Source: JAQUOA01 sp037443785
Lineage (GTDB): Bacteria > Bacteroidota > Ignavibacteria > UBA10030 > UBA8401
NCBI GenBank assembly: GCA_037443785.1
Contig: JBBINR010000012.1
Location: 1-64,000 of the forward strand
Direction of reading: 5' to 3'
Length of the DNA stretch: 64,000 bases
Part shown: positions 16,824 to 25,192 of the stretch, in pieces
Layout: every line of letters begins with the position of its first letter
How positions within the stretch are numbered: the first letter of the stretch is position 1
Position numbers and translations under genes: made by a program
The notes under the pieces: generated by a model
What the model saw: the letters and a program-made list of their open reading frames with translations, nothing else
The model's database searches: none
What the model was told of the DNA's origin: nothing

Positions 16824-18089
16824 TTACCGTTTTAAGTTTACAACTTCGTTAAGAATTTCGTCGCTTGTCGTAATGACGCGCGCGTTGGATTGGAAACCGC
16901 GTTGAGCAACAATCATCTTTGTAAACTCTTCCGGAAGATCGACATTGGATTGTTCAAGCGCACCGGCAGCAATTGATGAACGAGAAGCTCCACCGGCTGT
17001 GATAATCACGGGTTCACCGGAGTTTGCTGACACATCATACATGCTTCCTCCACTCTTCATCAAGCCACTTGGATTGCTGAACTCAGCAAGCAGAACTTGT
17101 CCCAACTTAATAACCTGACCATTTGAAAATGTCGCATTGACAAATCCATTTTGATCAATATCCCATGTCGAAAGCTCGCCTGCCGCATATCCATCCTGAT
17201 CTTTAGAGGCCACAAGCATCGTTCCTTTATTCTGTGTAATACCGGAGAACTCATTCGGTGTCCCGACATTCAAGTCGATAGAAAGATTATTGGTTCCCAC
17301 ACCGGTAGAAATTCCAAGTGCAGCAGCACCCCCGTTGTAAGCAAATTGCTTCAATGAACCATCGTTATTAAATGTTACCGTTCCTGAGCCACCGCCGGTA
17401 ATTGTTGCAGGCGCCGGGGCGTTAACCGCCCAATCCCATTGATTTGGAGTTGCAGATTTTGTGAATGTCAATGACAATGTCATGGGATTTCCTTGAGAAT
17501 CAAAAGTGGTCACGGTTGCATTCGTAGAAGCACCGGTCGCAGCACTGGCATCAAGATTTCCTGAAAACTTTGCCAGCGTTGTGGCTTTTGCAGGAGATTT
17601 TCTATCAAGATCGATTTTAAGATCTTCAAGTTTTGATCCGCTCGGAATATTTCCAAGTGCATCAGCAAGTTTACCTTGCAATATTCCGCCGCTTCCTGGC
17701 AATACAAGTTTTCCGTTAGCATCGCGTTCAAATGTCCCCACACGGGTAAAGACCGATTTTCCATTTTGATTCACAACAAAGAAGCCGCTTCCTTGAATTG
17801 CAAGGTCGCTCCCTTTGCCCGACGATTCAATTCCGCCTTGTGTAAATAATGTATCGATTGAATTTACCGATGCACCAAGACCGACTTGAAGCGGGTTTGT
17901 GCCTCCGCTGAAATCAGTACCGCTTGATGCGCCTCGCAACGTTTGCGAGAACATATCTGAGAATGTTACTCTGCTTCCTTTGAAGCCGATGGTGTTGATG
18001 TTGGCAACATTGTTTCCAATAATGTCCATCATCAAAGTGTTGTTACGCAGACCAGTGACGCCTGCCGAAAGTGATCTAAGGAATGCCAT
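16824..18089 (-). CDS. flgE: Flagellar hook protein FlgE
   Basis: FlgE polymerises into the hook. The 421-residue product has the rod/hook N-terminal motif (MDIIGNNVANINTIGFKGSR), the GSGFFVVNQNG segment, a variable surface region at about 120-300 and the C-terminal SNVDLPEEFTKMIVAQRGFQSNARVIT motif ending EVVNLKR. Length and hook-type N-terminus (FSDMFSQTLRG) fit FlgE. The SD sequence is a very strong GGAGGG. It is the last gene of the flgB operon, 138 bases after the preceding gene, and a strong terminator follows. Confidence 0.96.
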   Translation of the reverse strand: MAFLRSLSAGVTGLRNNTLMMDIIGNNVANINTIGFKGSRVTFSDMFSQTLRGASSGTDFSGGTNPLQVGLGASVNSIDTLFTQGGIESSGKGSDLAIQGSGFFVVNQNGKSVFTRVGTFERDANGKLVLPGSGGILQGKLADALGNIPSGSKLEDLKIDLDRKSPAKATTLAKFSGNLDASAATGASTNATVTTFDSQGNPMTLSLTFTKSATPNQWDWAVNAPAPATITGGGSGTVTFNNDGSLKQFAYNGGAAALGISTGVGTNNLSIDLNVGTPNEFSGITQNKGTMLVASKDQDGYAAGELSTWDIDQNGFVNATFSNGQVIKLGQVLLAEFSNPSGLMKSGGSMYDVSANSGEPVIITAGGASRSSIAAGALEQSNVDLPEEFTKMIVAQRGFQSNARVITTSDEILNEVVNLKR

Positions 18090-18227
18090 GGTAGGACCCT
18101 CCGTTTAGGTTATGTGTTAATTCTACGCCAAGTATCTGTCAGTCAACTCAGCGGAGGGGCTTCCTTTATCCAAAATGGATTAAAGGGCCAGCCCGTGTTA
18201 GTTAATTGTGTTTTGTGTTACAAAATC
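18090..18227 (-). promoter_or_regulatory. flgE leader with inverted repeat covering the Shine-Dalgarno
   Basis: This 138-base gap is unusually large for this compact operon. CGGAGGG at 18097-18103 (minus strand, the flgE Shine-Dalgarno) has an exact 7-base complement at 18152-18158, so the leader can fold to hide the ribosome site. A degenerate sigma54-like sequence (TGGCGT-N5-TAACA, 18115-18130) sits at the usual ~28 bases from ATG but lacks a proper -12 box. Either translational control or a weak extra promoter is possible. Confidence 0.35.
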
Positions 18228-18617
18228 TCATCCAGCAACAACGGCACTGTCAATGTTGGTAAAAACATTTTCTTTCATGTTCTCACGATCAATTGCAGTG
18301 ATAACAGTTTTATTTTTAATATTCACGATAAAAGCCATATCTCTCAGAAAGACCAACGAATCCTGCGCTCCTTTTTTTTCTGCAAGCGTTACCGCAGATT
18401 CAATTTTTGATTTATCATTTTCATTCAGCGAAATATTTCGTGAATCGAGCCTCTGCTGCGCATGTTTGGAGAACTTTAACTGCTGGAGTTCCTTATCAAA
18501 AATATTTTTGAACGTCTGCTCTTCCGGCAAATCGACTGGAAGCCGGGTGTTTGCTCCATTCACGCCTCCCACAGGCAAGAAAGGAACATGAATTCCATTA
18601 ATTATTTGATCGGACAT
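18228..18617 (-). CDS. Flagellar operon protein (TIGR02530-like), between flgD and flgE
   Basis: The 129-residue product resembles the conserved flagellar operon protein found next to flgD/flgE in many Gram-positives and other phyla. Seen here are FSKHAQQRLDSRNISLNENDKSKIESAV, read in parts, and the ending KNKTVITAIDRENMKENVFTNIDSAVVAG, with DSLVFLRDMAFIVNI between. The family's HAxxRLxxRxI core is intact. Its role is unknown; position suggests hook assembly. It follows flgD by 4 bases. Confidence 0.85.
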   Translation of the reverse strand: MSDQIINGIHVPFLPVGGVNGANTRLPVDLPEEQTFKNIFDKELQQLKFSKHAQQRLDSRNISLNENDKSKIESAVTLAEKKGAQDSLVFLRDMAFIVNIKNKTVITAIDRENMKENVFTNIDSAVVAG

Positions 18618-18621
18618 ATTT

Positions 18622-19287
18622 TTATCCTTCCATTATTTCAAGAATACTTGATAAGGATACTTCACTGCCGTCGATAACAAAGACGGTTCCGTCGCTCTTA
18701 AATCGTACACCGTTCACTGTTCCATAGATGTATTTGGAAAGTTTTACTGCGGTGCCTGCAGCATCTTTTGCTTCAACTTCAAACCGATACTTGCCGGATG
18801 GAACTTTCTCGCCATTGTCATTTGTGCCATCCCATGAGAGAGTATTTTCGCCCTTACTTGTATCGCCATTTAACACTTTTACGACCTGCCCCGATTCGTT
18901 ATACACTTTTACCATTACTTTATCAGCGCCACTATCTAACGAGTATCCCAATTTTACATTGCTGGTACCGTCATATCGGAAGTTATCGGTAGCCGCACGG
19001 ACTCCTTTGCCAATGAAAGTTGCCGAAAGTGCATTATTAATGGATTGCGTGAGCACCGCATTTGCATTGACTCCTTGCAACGTTGTTTCATTCAAATTCG
19101 TCAATTGTTCTACCGAACTAAATTGAGCCAACTGAGCAGCAAACTCCGTTCCTTTCATCGGATCCATCGGATCCTGATAACGCATTTGCGTAACGAGCAA
19201 ATTTAAAAAATCTTGTTTCCCAAGCGTGTTTGAAGGAACCCGCTGTGTCGATGCTGCACTATTTGATGATATTGCCGTAGTTTCCAT
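18622..19287 (-). CDS. flgD: Flagellar hook cap protein FlgD
   Basis: FlgD caps the growing hook. The 221-residue product has the N-terminal FlgD motif (LGKQDFLNLLVTQMRYQDP, then FAAQLAQFSSVEQL), a FlgD Ig-like domain (DKVMVKVYNESGQVVKVL, WDGTNDNGEKVPSGKYRFEV) and a Tudor-like ending. It lies 18 bases after fliK and 4 bases before the flagellar operon protein gene. The order fliK-flgD-x-flgE is typical. Confidence 0.96.
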   Translation of the reverse strand: METTAISSNSAASTQRVPSNTLGKQDFLNLLVTQMRYQDPMDPMKGTEFAAQLAQFSSVEQLTNLNETTLQGVNANAVLTQSINNALSATFIGKGVRAATDNFRYDGTSNVKLGYSLDSGADKVMVKVYNESGQVVKVLNGDTSKGENTLSWDGTNDNGEKVPSGKYRFEVEAKDAAGTAVKLSKYIYGTVNGVRFKSDGTVFVIDGSEVSLSSILEIMEG

Positions 19288-19305
19288 ACGAAATCCTTTT
19301 TCACT

Positions 19306-20874
19306 TTACATGACGTATTCAACGGTATTATACCCGAGCATTTTACTTTGTTCTTCCGTTTCATCAGTTTGATGAAGTTTCAGATATGATTTTGTGTTTG
19401 AGCGCTGCTGATGATGCTGCGTCGATTTTTCATTTAACGAATATTGTGTCGTAAACACATTAATATTTTCCACCGTCAAGCCTTTTGAACTTAACGCTTC
19501 ACGCAAAACCGGAATGTTCGATTCAATAACTGCTTTTACCTGCGGTTGCTGAACTTCCATATGTGTAGAAACTCTTCCTTCCTCAACTTTCACATGTAAC
19601 GTTACTTCGCCAAGCGATTCAGGCTTCAGAAGAAGCTTCATTTGAGAACTTTTCTCATCAACAGCCAGCGCTACGTGCTTTGATAGCTGATCCATCACCG
19701 ATTGAATCGTTTCATGATCTTGCATTGCGGTTTGAATATCACGACCGGCTGTTGTTCGTGAAACTTCCGATGATTTTTCTGTCTGTAAATTCACCATTGA
19801 ATCGCCGATCCTAAATTCTGCGCTTACTTTTCCTTCATTGCCCTTTAGCATCTGATGAACATCGTGCCGATCAATCCCCTTATTACTCTCATTAGACGAT
19901 GAGAAATTCTGCGCCGATTCATTTCCTTGCTCGATGTGCTGACTTTCTTGTACAGTAGAACCGGATTCTACAGTAGCGGTCGACGCATTTGATCGCATTT
20001 GATCAATCTTTACATTTTGGAATTTGGAAATTTCATTGATGGAATCGTTTTTTCCAGAACTTGATTTTGGAACGGAATTATGCCTGCTGCCGCTTGGATC
20101 ATTCTTTGATTGAGCGCTTGCAGCAGCATTTTGCCGATTTTTCTCAAGTGTCGTCCGATCATGAAGATTTTTGCTTGTGTCAGCAGATTGAATTTCGTTG
20201 TCTGATGACATCGACCGATTGCCGTCAACCATTGTGGCATCGCTTGAAAGTTCAGTTGCTCTTTTTTCAGACTGAATCGTTATCTGATCTTTTGCCTCTT
20301 TGGAAATTTCAAAATTTTGAAATTCCTGATTAGGTAATTCGACCTCGGCGGAAAATTTACTACTGGAAATAGCACTCACAGATTTTTCTTGACTCTCACT
20401 CCCCGCGATACCTTCTGTAGAATTTTTAACACCGCCGAATTTTAGAATGACGTTAGAATTTTCCCCATCCATTACCATCTCTCCAGCGGTATTTATTCCT
20501 TCCTCGACTTCCCCGTCGACTGTATTTTCCCTTTGTTCTTTTGCAGAGTCAGTCTTCCCTTTACTCTCAGGCGCTTCTTTCGCCGTTAAAGATTTTTTAA
20601 AGTATAAATTTCGAAAAAGCATCGAAGGCACTATTGTTTCTTGGGTGGCAGCATTCTGAGCATCACTTGTTTTTTCTCCTGCCATTTGTTTTGCACTCTC
20701 TTCAGTTTTCGCCTGGCCCAGCAACATTCCGAGCAGCAATGGAAGAAAATTTGCGTCACCGGAATTATTCTCCGTAGCGTCAGTATCCGCAGAAACACCA
20801 TCGACAATATTCTTCTTTACCACAGCTTGTGCCGGTTTTGAAGAACCGAAACCGAGAAAATTTAATTTGACCAT
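19306..20874 (-). CDS. fliK: Flagellar hook-length control protein FliK
   Basis: FliK measures hook length and triggers the FlhB switch. The 522-residue product is mostly low-complexity, Ser/Glu/Asn-rich and unstructured up to about residue 390. The conserved C-terminal Flg_hook domain is at about 395-480 (MKLLLKPESLGEVTLHVKVE, then ALSSKGLTVENINVF). It is long for FliK (usually ~400), which in known systems correlates with hook length. It lies 2 bases after the MotE-like gene. Confidence 0.92.
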   Translation of the reverse strand: MVKLNFLGFGSSKPAQAVVKKNIVDGVSADTDATENNSGDANFLPLLLGMLLGQAKTEESAKQMAGEKTSDAQNAATQETIVPSMLFRNLYFKKSLTAKEAPESKGKTDSAKEQRENTVDGEVEEGINTAGEMVMDGENSNVILKFGGVKNSTEGIAGSESQEKSVSAISSSKFSAEVELPNQEFQNFEISKEAKDQITIQSEKRATELSSDATMVDGNRSMSSDNEIQSADTSKNLHDRTTLEKNRQNAAASAQSKNDPSGSRHNSVPKSSSGKNDSINEISKFQNVKIDQMRSNASTATVESGSTVQESQHIEQGNESAQNFSSSNESNKGIDRHDVHQMLKGNEGKVSAEFRIGDSMVNLQTEKSSEVSRTTAGRDIQTAMQDHETIQSVMDQLSKHVALAVDEKSSQMKLLLKPESLGEVTLHVKVEEGRVSTHMEVQQPQVKAVIESNIPVLREALSSKGLTVENINVFTTQYSLNEKSTQHHQQRSNTKSYLKLHQTDETEEQSKMLGYNTVEYVM

Positions 20875-20876
20875 AG

Positions 20877-21350
20877 TTACCTCAGGAGTTTTGCTGCGCG
20901 ATTTGGATCCAAACTTGCCAAAATTTTCGCTGCAGTTTTCTTTTTGAGCTTCACTAACAACGCTTTAACCTCTCCATCTTTCATCGTTTTGATTATTTTG
21001 GCAGCATCATCGGCATTCATTGCTTCAAGAATTTTTGCTTTTGATTTCCAATCGATGGAGTCTACTGCCGCAACAGGGTTCGAAGCTGCCGGCTCCAATA
21101 CTTTTTTTACGGGTGCAGGTTCATTTTTCTTTCCTTGAACATTTTGAACGGCAGGGGGTTCGGTGCGAATCGAATCGTGGACTATCTGAGCAACATTCTT
21201 CATCGAATCAACCTGAACGGGAATTGTAGCTTTCTTTGCACCGTTTCCAAATAATTCCGGCTTCTCTGCATACAAGAGCAAAAACACTTGAAAAATAATC
21301 AACATACTGACCAACGAACCAACAACGATTATAATTGTATTTTTCATCAT
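20877..21350 (-). CDS. MotE/MgtE_N-like membrane-anchored protein
   Basis: The 157-residue product has one N-terminal membrane helix (residues 5-27), a Pro/Ala/Lys-rich spacer and a C-terminal MgtE_N-like helical unit (about 105-157: EAMNADDAAKIIKTM, GEVKALLVKLKKKTAAKIL, LDPNRAAKLL). This matches the architecture of MotE-like proteins, which in some Proteobacteria assist motility proteins in the periplasm, and of the FliJ-adjacent proteins in many flagellar operons. It overlaps fliJ by 4 bases. Stator genes are absent from the window, so its client is unknown. Confidence 0.75.
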   Translation of the reverse strand: MMKNTIIIVVGSLVSMLIIFQVFLLLYAEKPELFGNGAKKATIPVQVDSMKNVAQIVHDSIRTEPPAVQNVQGKKNEPAPVKKVLEPAASNPVAAVDSIDWKSKAKILEAMNADDAAKIIKTMKDGEVKALLVKLKKKTAAKILASLDPNRAAKLLR

Positions 21351-21781
21351 TCAATTTTTGATCTTTGGTTTAACGAATCGGTAAGTTTTTGTTCATTACT
21401 GTCGTTCAATTTTCTGTTTTCTTCAATGAAGCGATCTTGCAGCTTTTCAACAACATTCTTTGCTTTAACACGTTCAATAAGCTCTTCCCGTTTCGTGTTC
21501 TCTTTCGCTTCAAGCTGTTCGATGTGATTCTTTTGATTCTGAATTTCTTTTGACAATTTTTTAATGAATGAACTTGCAATCTGTGTATTATTTGCTTTCA
21601 CTCGTCGATGCCGCATCGCCTGCTGAATCGCTCCTTGCTGCTCTTCCTCAAGGGCGTCCAATTTTTTGGTTTCTGCAACTTTTTCCTGATTGACTTGCAT
21701 CAATTCTCTCGTGGTTTTCTTCTTCTGATCCTCACGAACGTTGATGATAATTCCAAGTCTTTCAACTTTGTTCTTTTCCAT
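21347..21781 (-). CDS. fliJ: Flagellar export protein FliJ
   Basis: FliJ is the coiled-coil stalk of the export ATPase complex. The 144-residue product is almost entirely charged helical coiled coil (ERLGIIINVREDQKKKTTRE, then long Glu/Lys/Gln heptads), the usual FliJ length. Sequence identity in this family is low, so the call rests on size, coiled-coil character and position 5 bases after fliI. Confidence 0.88.
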   Translation of the reverse strand: MEKNKVERLGIIINVREDQKKKTTRELMQVNQEKVAETKKLDALEEEQQGAIQQAMRHRRVKANNTQIASSFIKKLSKEIQNQKNHIEQLEAKENTKREELIERVKAKNVVEKLQDRFIEENRKLNDSNEQKLTDSLNQRSKIE

Positions 21782-21786
21782 GAGAG

Positions 21787-23160
21787 CTATTTAATGTCTG
21801 TTTTTTCTGTGACAAGAGATCCAAGTGATGATTTACTCTGTTCAAATGAAGCCGATTCATTCTGTCTTTGCTTCAAAAATTTTCTGTACGATGCAATTCG
21901 CGCAATAGCATCGTCGATCTTTGGGTTACTTCCTTTCACATACGCGCCAATATTGATTAGATCTTCAGCCTCGTTGTAGGTGGCAAGCGTATCTAAAAAC
22001 CGATGAATATTTTCCCGATGTTCTTCTGTCGTCACTGCAGAGAGTACGCGGCTTACACTGTGCAAAACATCAACAGCGGGGTAATGCCCAGCTGAAGCCA
22101 GTCTTCGCGAAAGTACAATATGCCCATCCAGAATTGAGCGTACCGTATCGGCAACCGGATCATTCATGTCATCACCTTCAACCAGAACCGTATACAATCC
22201 AGTGATACTTCCTTTTTTTGAAGTACCGGCCCGCTCAAGAACTTTCGGCAGCATAGCAAAAACTGACGGCGTGTATCCTTTTGTAGTGGGCGGTTCACCA
22301 ATCGCCAATCCAACTTCACGCTGTGACATCGCGAGGCGTGTAATAGAATCCATCATCAGCATTACATCTAAACCTTTTTCACGGAAATACTCGGCAATGG
22401 TTGTTGCAAGAAACACTGCTTTAATTCTTATTAACGCTGCCTTATCACTAGTCGCAACGATAACAACCGACCGGCGCAATCCTTCTTCACCTAACTCACT
22501 GTCAATAAATTCACCCACTTCTCGCCCGCGTTCGCCGACTAAACAAATCACATTCACATGTGCGCTGGTATTCCTCGCAATCATTCCTAGCGTTACACTT
22601 TTACCTACACCGCTTCCGGCAAATATTCCAACACGCTGTCCTTTTCCGATTGTCAGCAATGAATCAATTGACCGTATCCCAGTGGAAAGCACTTCGGTTA
22701 TTCTTTTTCTGCTCAACGGATCGGGTGGCGCATTATAAATTGACCGTTCTTCAGTTCCAACAAGTGGGCCTTTGCCATCAATTGGATTTCCCAAACCGTC
22801 GATGACTCTCCCAAGAAGGGAATCACCGACCTTTGCTGATAATGTTTGTCCCGTCGAAATAATTTCACAGCCAGGGCTAATACTTGAGGCATCTCCCAGC
22901 ACCATCGACAACACTTTATTTTCGCGGAATCCGACAACTTCTGCGAGACAAATTTCTCTTCCATCATCAGCTTTTACGGAACAGACCTCGCCAATTGCTG
23001 CATGGGGTCCATTGGATTCAATAACAAGCCCGATGACTTTGGTGATTCTTCCGTTCACTTTCAGTAAATCGGTTGATTGAACACGTTTTAAAAACCACTG
23101 CACCTTTTGGGGAAAAAGCTGCGCTGCTGAATCAACGTTATGTTCTGCAACTTCAAACAT
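21787..23160 (-). CDS. fliI: Flagellum-specific export ATPase FliI
   Basis: FliI is the F1-beta-like ATPase that unfolds or delivers export substrates. The 457-residue product has Walker A AGSGVGKS at residues 181-188, VCLVGERGREVGEF, the Walker B segment DVMLMMDSITRLAMSQREVGLA and a DPVADTVRSILDGHIVLSR block. The start overlaps the stop of the preceding 111-codon gene by one base. The export set FliH-FliI-FliJ is complete. Confidence 0.97.
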   Translation of the reverse strand: MFEVAEHNVDSAAQLFPQKVQWFLKRVQSTDLLKVNGRITKVIGLVIESNGPHAAIGEVCSVKADDGREICLAEVVGFRENKVLSMVLGDASSISPGCEIISTGQTLSAKVGDSLLGRVIDGLGNPIDGKGPLVGTEERSIYNAPPDPLSRKRITEVLSTGIRSIDSLLTIGKGQRVGIFAGSGVGKSVTLGMIARNTSAHVNVICLVGERGREVGEFIDSELGEEGLRRSVVIVATSDKAALIRIKAVFLATTIAEYFREKGLDVMLMMDSITRLAMSQREVGLAIGEPPTTKGYTPSVFAMLPKVLERAGTSKKGSITGLYTVLVEGDDMNDPVADTVRSILDGHIVLSRRLASAGHYPAVDVLHSVSRVLSAVTTEEHRENIHRFLDTLATYNEAEDLINIGAYVKGSNPKIDDAIARIASYRKFLKQRQNESASFEQSKSSLGSLVTEKTDIK

Positions 23161-23495
23161 TATACAAATTCGATTGTTTCGGGTTGTGCAAGAAAATCCA
23201 CAACAATTTCAAGTTTTTCGTTCGGTGTGTAGAAAAAATATTTATCGTAATATGGGATCATTTCCAAATCTGCGGGTTCACCGGCACTTTGAAATAACCG
23301 GCACAATTCCATTTGACTCCGCTGAAAAACAGTGAAATGGATCAATGTCACGAGCACATCGAACGAAACAATTATTTTTGCGACATCCATTTTACGAAGG
23401 AGAAATGAAGAACTAAGATGAAGAATATAATCTTCCCACATTCGCCCCTTTTCAACACAATCTATATCCACGTCTTGTTTATGAAGAATCGCCAT
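23160..23495 (-). CDS. Unknown protein between fliH and fliI
   Basis: The 111-residue product has no recognised domain, no signal peptide and no clear membrane helix. It looks like a compact soluble alpha/beta protein (WEDYILHLSSSFLLRKMDVAKIIVSFDVLV..., ending VVDFLAQPETIEFV). The ATG at 23495 has a strong GGAGGGG Shine-Dalgarno. It is 13 bases from fliH and overlaps fliI by one base, so it is certainly translated with the export ATPase genes. A role in the FliH-FliI complex is a guess from position. Confidence 0.65.
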   Translation of the reverse strand: MAILHKQDVDIDCVEKGRMWEDYILHLSSSFLLRKMDVAKIIVSFDVLVTLIHFTVFQRSQMELCRLFQSAGEPADLEMIPYYDKYFFYTPNEKLEIVVDFLAQPETIEFV

Positions 23496-23508
23496 ATCCC
23501 CTCCAAAG

Positions 23509-24177
23509 CTATTGATGATATTCCGTAATGATTTTATTTACCTGTTCTATCTGTGTTGCAATACGCGCATCCACATTTCCAATGTCACTTTCGATGATGC
23601 AGCCACCGGCTTCAACATTTTCATCTGTTTCAAAAATTATTTCCCGTAATGATTCTGAAATTGACTGAATCGATATTTTACTCTCTTGAATAATATTTTT
23701 ATCGACAGGATTGATCCTGATTTTAATTTTCTCGACGCCAAGAATATTTCTGATACCGTCCTTAATAACATTCAGCACAATTTGCGGATTTGTCGCTATT
23801 TCCTGCCTCACGATTTGTTCGGCAACACCGAGTGAAAAATGCAAGAGAACATTCTCAATCTTTGGACTTAATTCTTTAAGGCTATTTTCGATCCGTTGAA
23901 TAACATCATTGATTTTTTGCTGTTCCAATTCGATGCGATGAACGTATTCGGAATGAAGCAATTCTGTCGCCCTTCTGTTTCCTTCTTCAATTCCCTGTTG
24001 ATATGCTTCATGAATTGCTTTTTCATCGACAATCGGCAGGGTTTGTATTGTATTTTGCTCTGATCTCGATCCTTTTTTTTTGATAACCGAAGGCGAATCG
24101 ATTCCTCTTTCGGAATATTCGTGCAGGTGAATATTTTTAAATACGCTTGAAACTCTGATGGTCTCAGACAATGACAT
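23509..24177 (-). CDS. fliH: Flagellar export ATPase regulator FliH
   Basis: FliH binds FliI and anchors it at the C-ring. The 222-residue product has a helical N-terminal half with a Glu/Gln/Arg coiled coil (EAYQQGIEEGNRRATELL onward) and the C-terminal V-ATPase E-subunit-like domain (FSLGVAEQIVRQEIATNPQIVLNVIKDGI in parts; KIKIRINPVD). It overlaps fliG by 14 bases. The family's N-terminal tryptophans are not evident. Confidence 0.92.
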   Translation of the reverse strand: MSLSETIRVSSVFKNIHLHEYSERGIDSPSVIKKKGSRSEQNTIQTLPIVDEKAIHEAYQQGIEEGNRRATELLHSEYVHRIELEQQKINDVIQRIENSLKELSPKIENVLLHFSLGVAEQIVRQEIATNPQIVLNVIKDGIRNILGVEKIKIRINPVDKNIIQESKISIQSISESLREIIFETDENVEAGGCIIESDIGNVDARIATQIEQVNKIITEYHQ

Positions 24178-25192
24178 CTTCTACTCCTCCTCGTCCGGCT
24201 ACCACGATTTCTCCGGATTCTTCGAGTTGTTTTACGATCAGCACGATGCGCGTTTGGGCTGCTTCGACTTCTTTCAATCGCACGGGACCCATAAATTGTA
24301 ATTCTTCCTTCAACATATCCTGCGCACGCTCGGACATATTTTTCAGGATCTTTTCTTTCAACTTCTCTTCCGCTACTTTCAACGATAAGGCAAGATCTTT
24401 CTTATCCACTTCGCGAAGAATCCGCTGAATACTTCGGTCGTCGACGTAAATAAGATCTTCGAAGAGGAACATTAACCGTTTAATTTCGAGCGCGAGACCG
24501 CTGTCTCGCTGATCAATGTATTCTAAGATCGCTTTTGCATTCACCGAATTGATCTTATTCAAAACATTCGCAACGGATTTTGTCCCTCCAAGACTGCTCA
24601 AGTTCTGACTGATTTCCGCTTCTGCAACATTCGTCAAAACCTCTTCAATTTCAGAAACCAATGTTGGTGAAACTTTGCCCAATGTCGCCATGCGGATAAC
24701 AACTTCGTTTCTTAATTCATCTTCTAATTCCGCTAAAACTTTTGCCGTTTGATCGAGCGTTAAATTGGACAATACGAGAGCAATGGTTTGCGGATGTTCT
24801 TTGTGTAAAAAGCTTGCTAACTGCTGACTGTCTGCCTTTTTCAAAATTCCAAATCCAGTGATGTTCGTTAGCGACTTCACTTTATCCAAAATATCTTTTG
24901 CACGGCTCGCACCGAGAGATCCTTCAAGTAATTTTCTTGCTTGATCCATTCCGCCTTGAATCATGTATTCCTGTGCTTTGATCAAACTGTGAAATTCGTC
25001 ATTCACTTCATCCAACTGCGTGGAATGCGCGCCCCGCATATTGCTGATTTCAACCGTCAGGCTTTCAATTTCTTCTTGACTGAGACCGCGCATTAAGTGA
25101 GTCGCATTCTCAACATCGAGCGACATAACAAGAATTGCAGCCTTTTGCCTGTTCGACAATTTTCTATGAGATAACGTTTCTGTGTTCGCCAT
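24164..25192 (-). CDS. fliG: Flagellar motor switch protein FliG
   Basis: FliG is the C-ring torque-generating switch protein. The 342-residue product has the three FliG domains: N (KAAILVMSLDVENATHLMRGLS), middle (SFLHKEHPQTIALVLSNLTLDQ, the EHPQTIA motif) and C with the charged helix near residues 265-300 (LMFLFEDLIYVDDRSIQRILREVDKKDL in parts). The start overlaps the fliF stop (TAATG). Confidence 0.97.
   Translation of the reverse strand: MANTETLSHRKLSNRQKAAILVMSLDVENATHLMRGLSQEEIESLTVEISNMRGAHSTQLDEVNDEFHSLIKAQEYMIQGGMDQARKLLEGSLGASRAKDILDKVKSLTNITGFGILKKADSQQLASFLHKEHPQTIALVLSNLTLDQTAKVLAELEDELRNEVVIRMATLGKVSPTLVSEIEEVLTNVAEAEISQNLSSLGGTKSVANVLNKINSVNAKAILEYIDQRDSGLALEIKRLMFLFEDLIYVDDRSIQRILREVDKKDLALSLKVAEEKLKEKILKNMSERAQDMLKEELQFMGPVRLKEVEAAQTRIVLIVKQLEESGEIVVAGRGGVEDVIV

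Noticed and set aside
18090..18227. Cyclic di-GMP or other riboswitch in the flgE leader
   Set aside because: None of the conserved motifs of known classes were seen; only the simple SD-covering repeat is supported.
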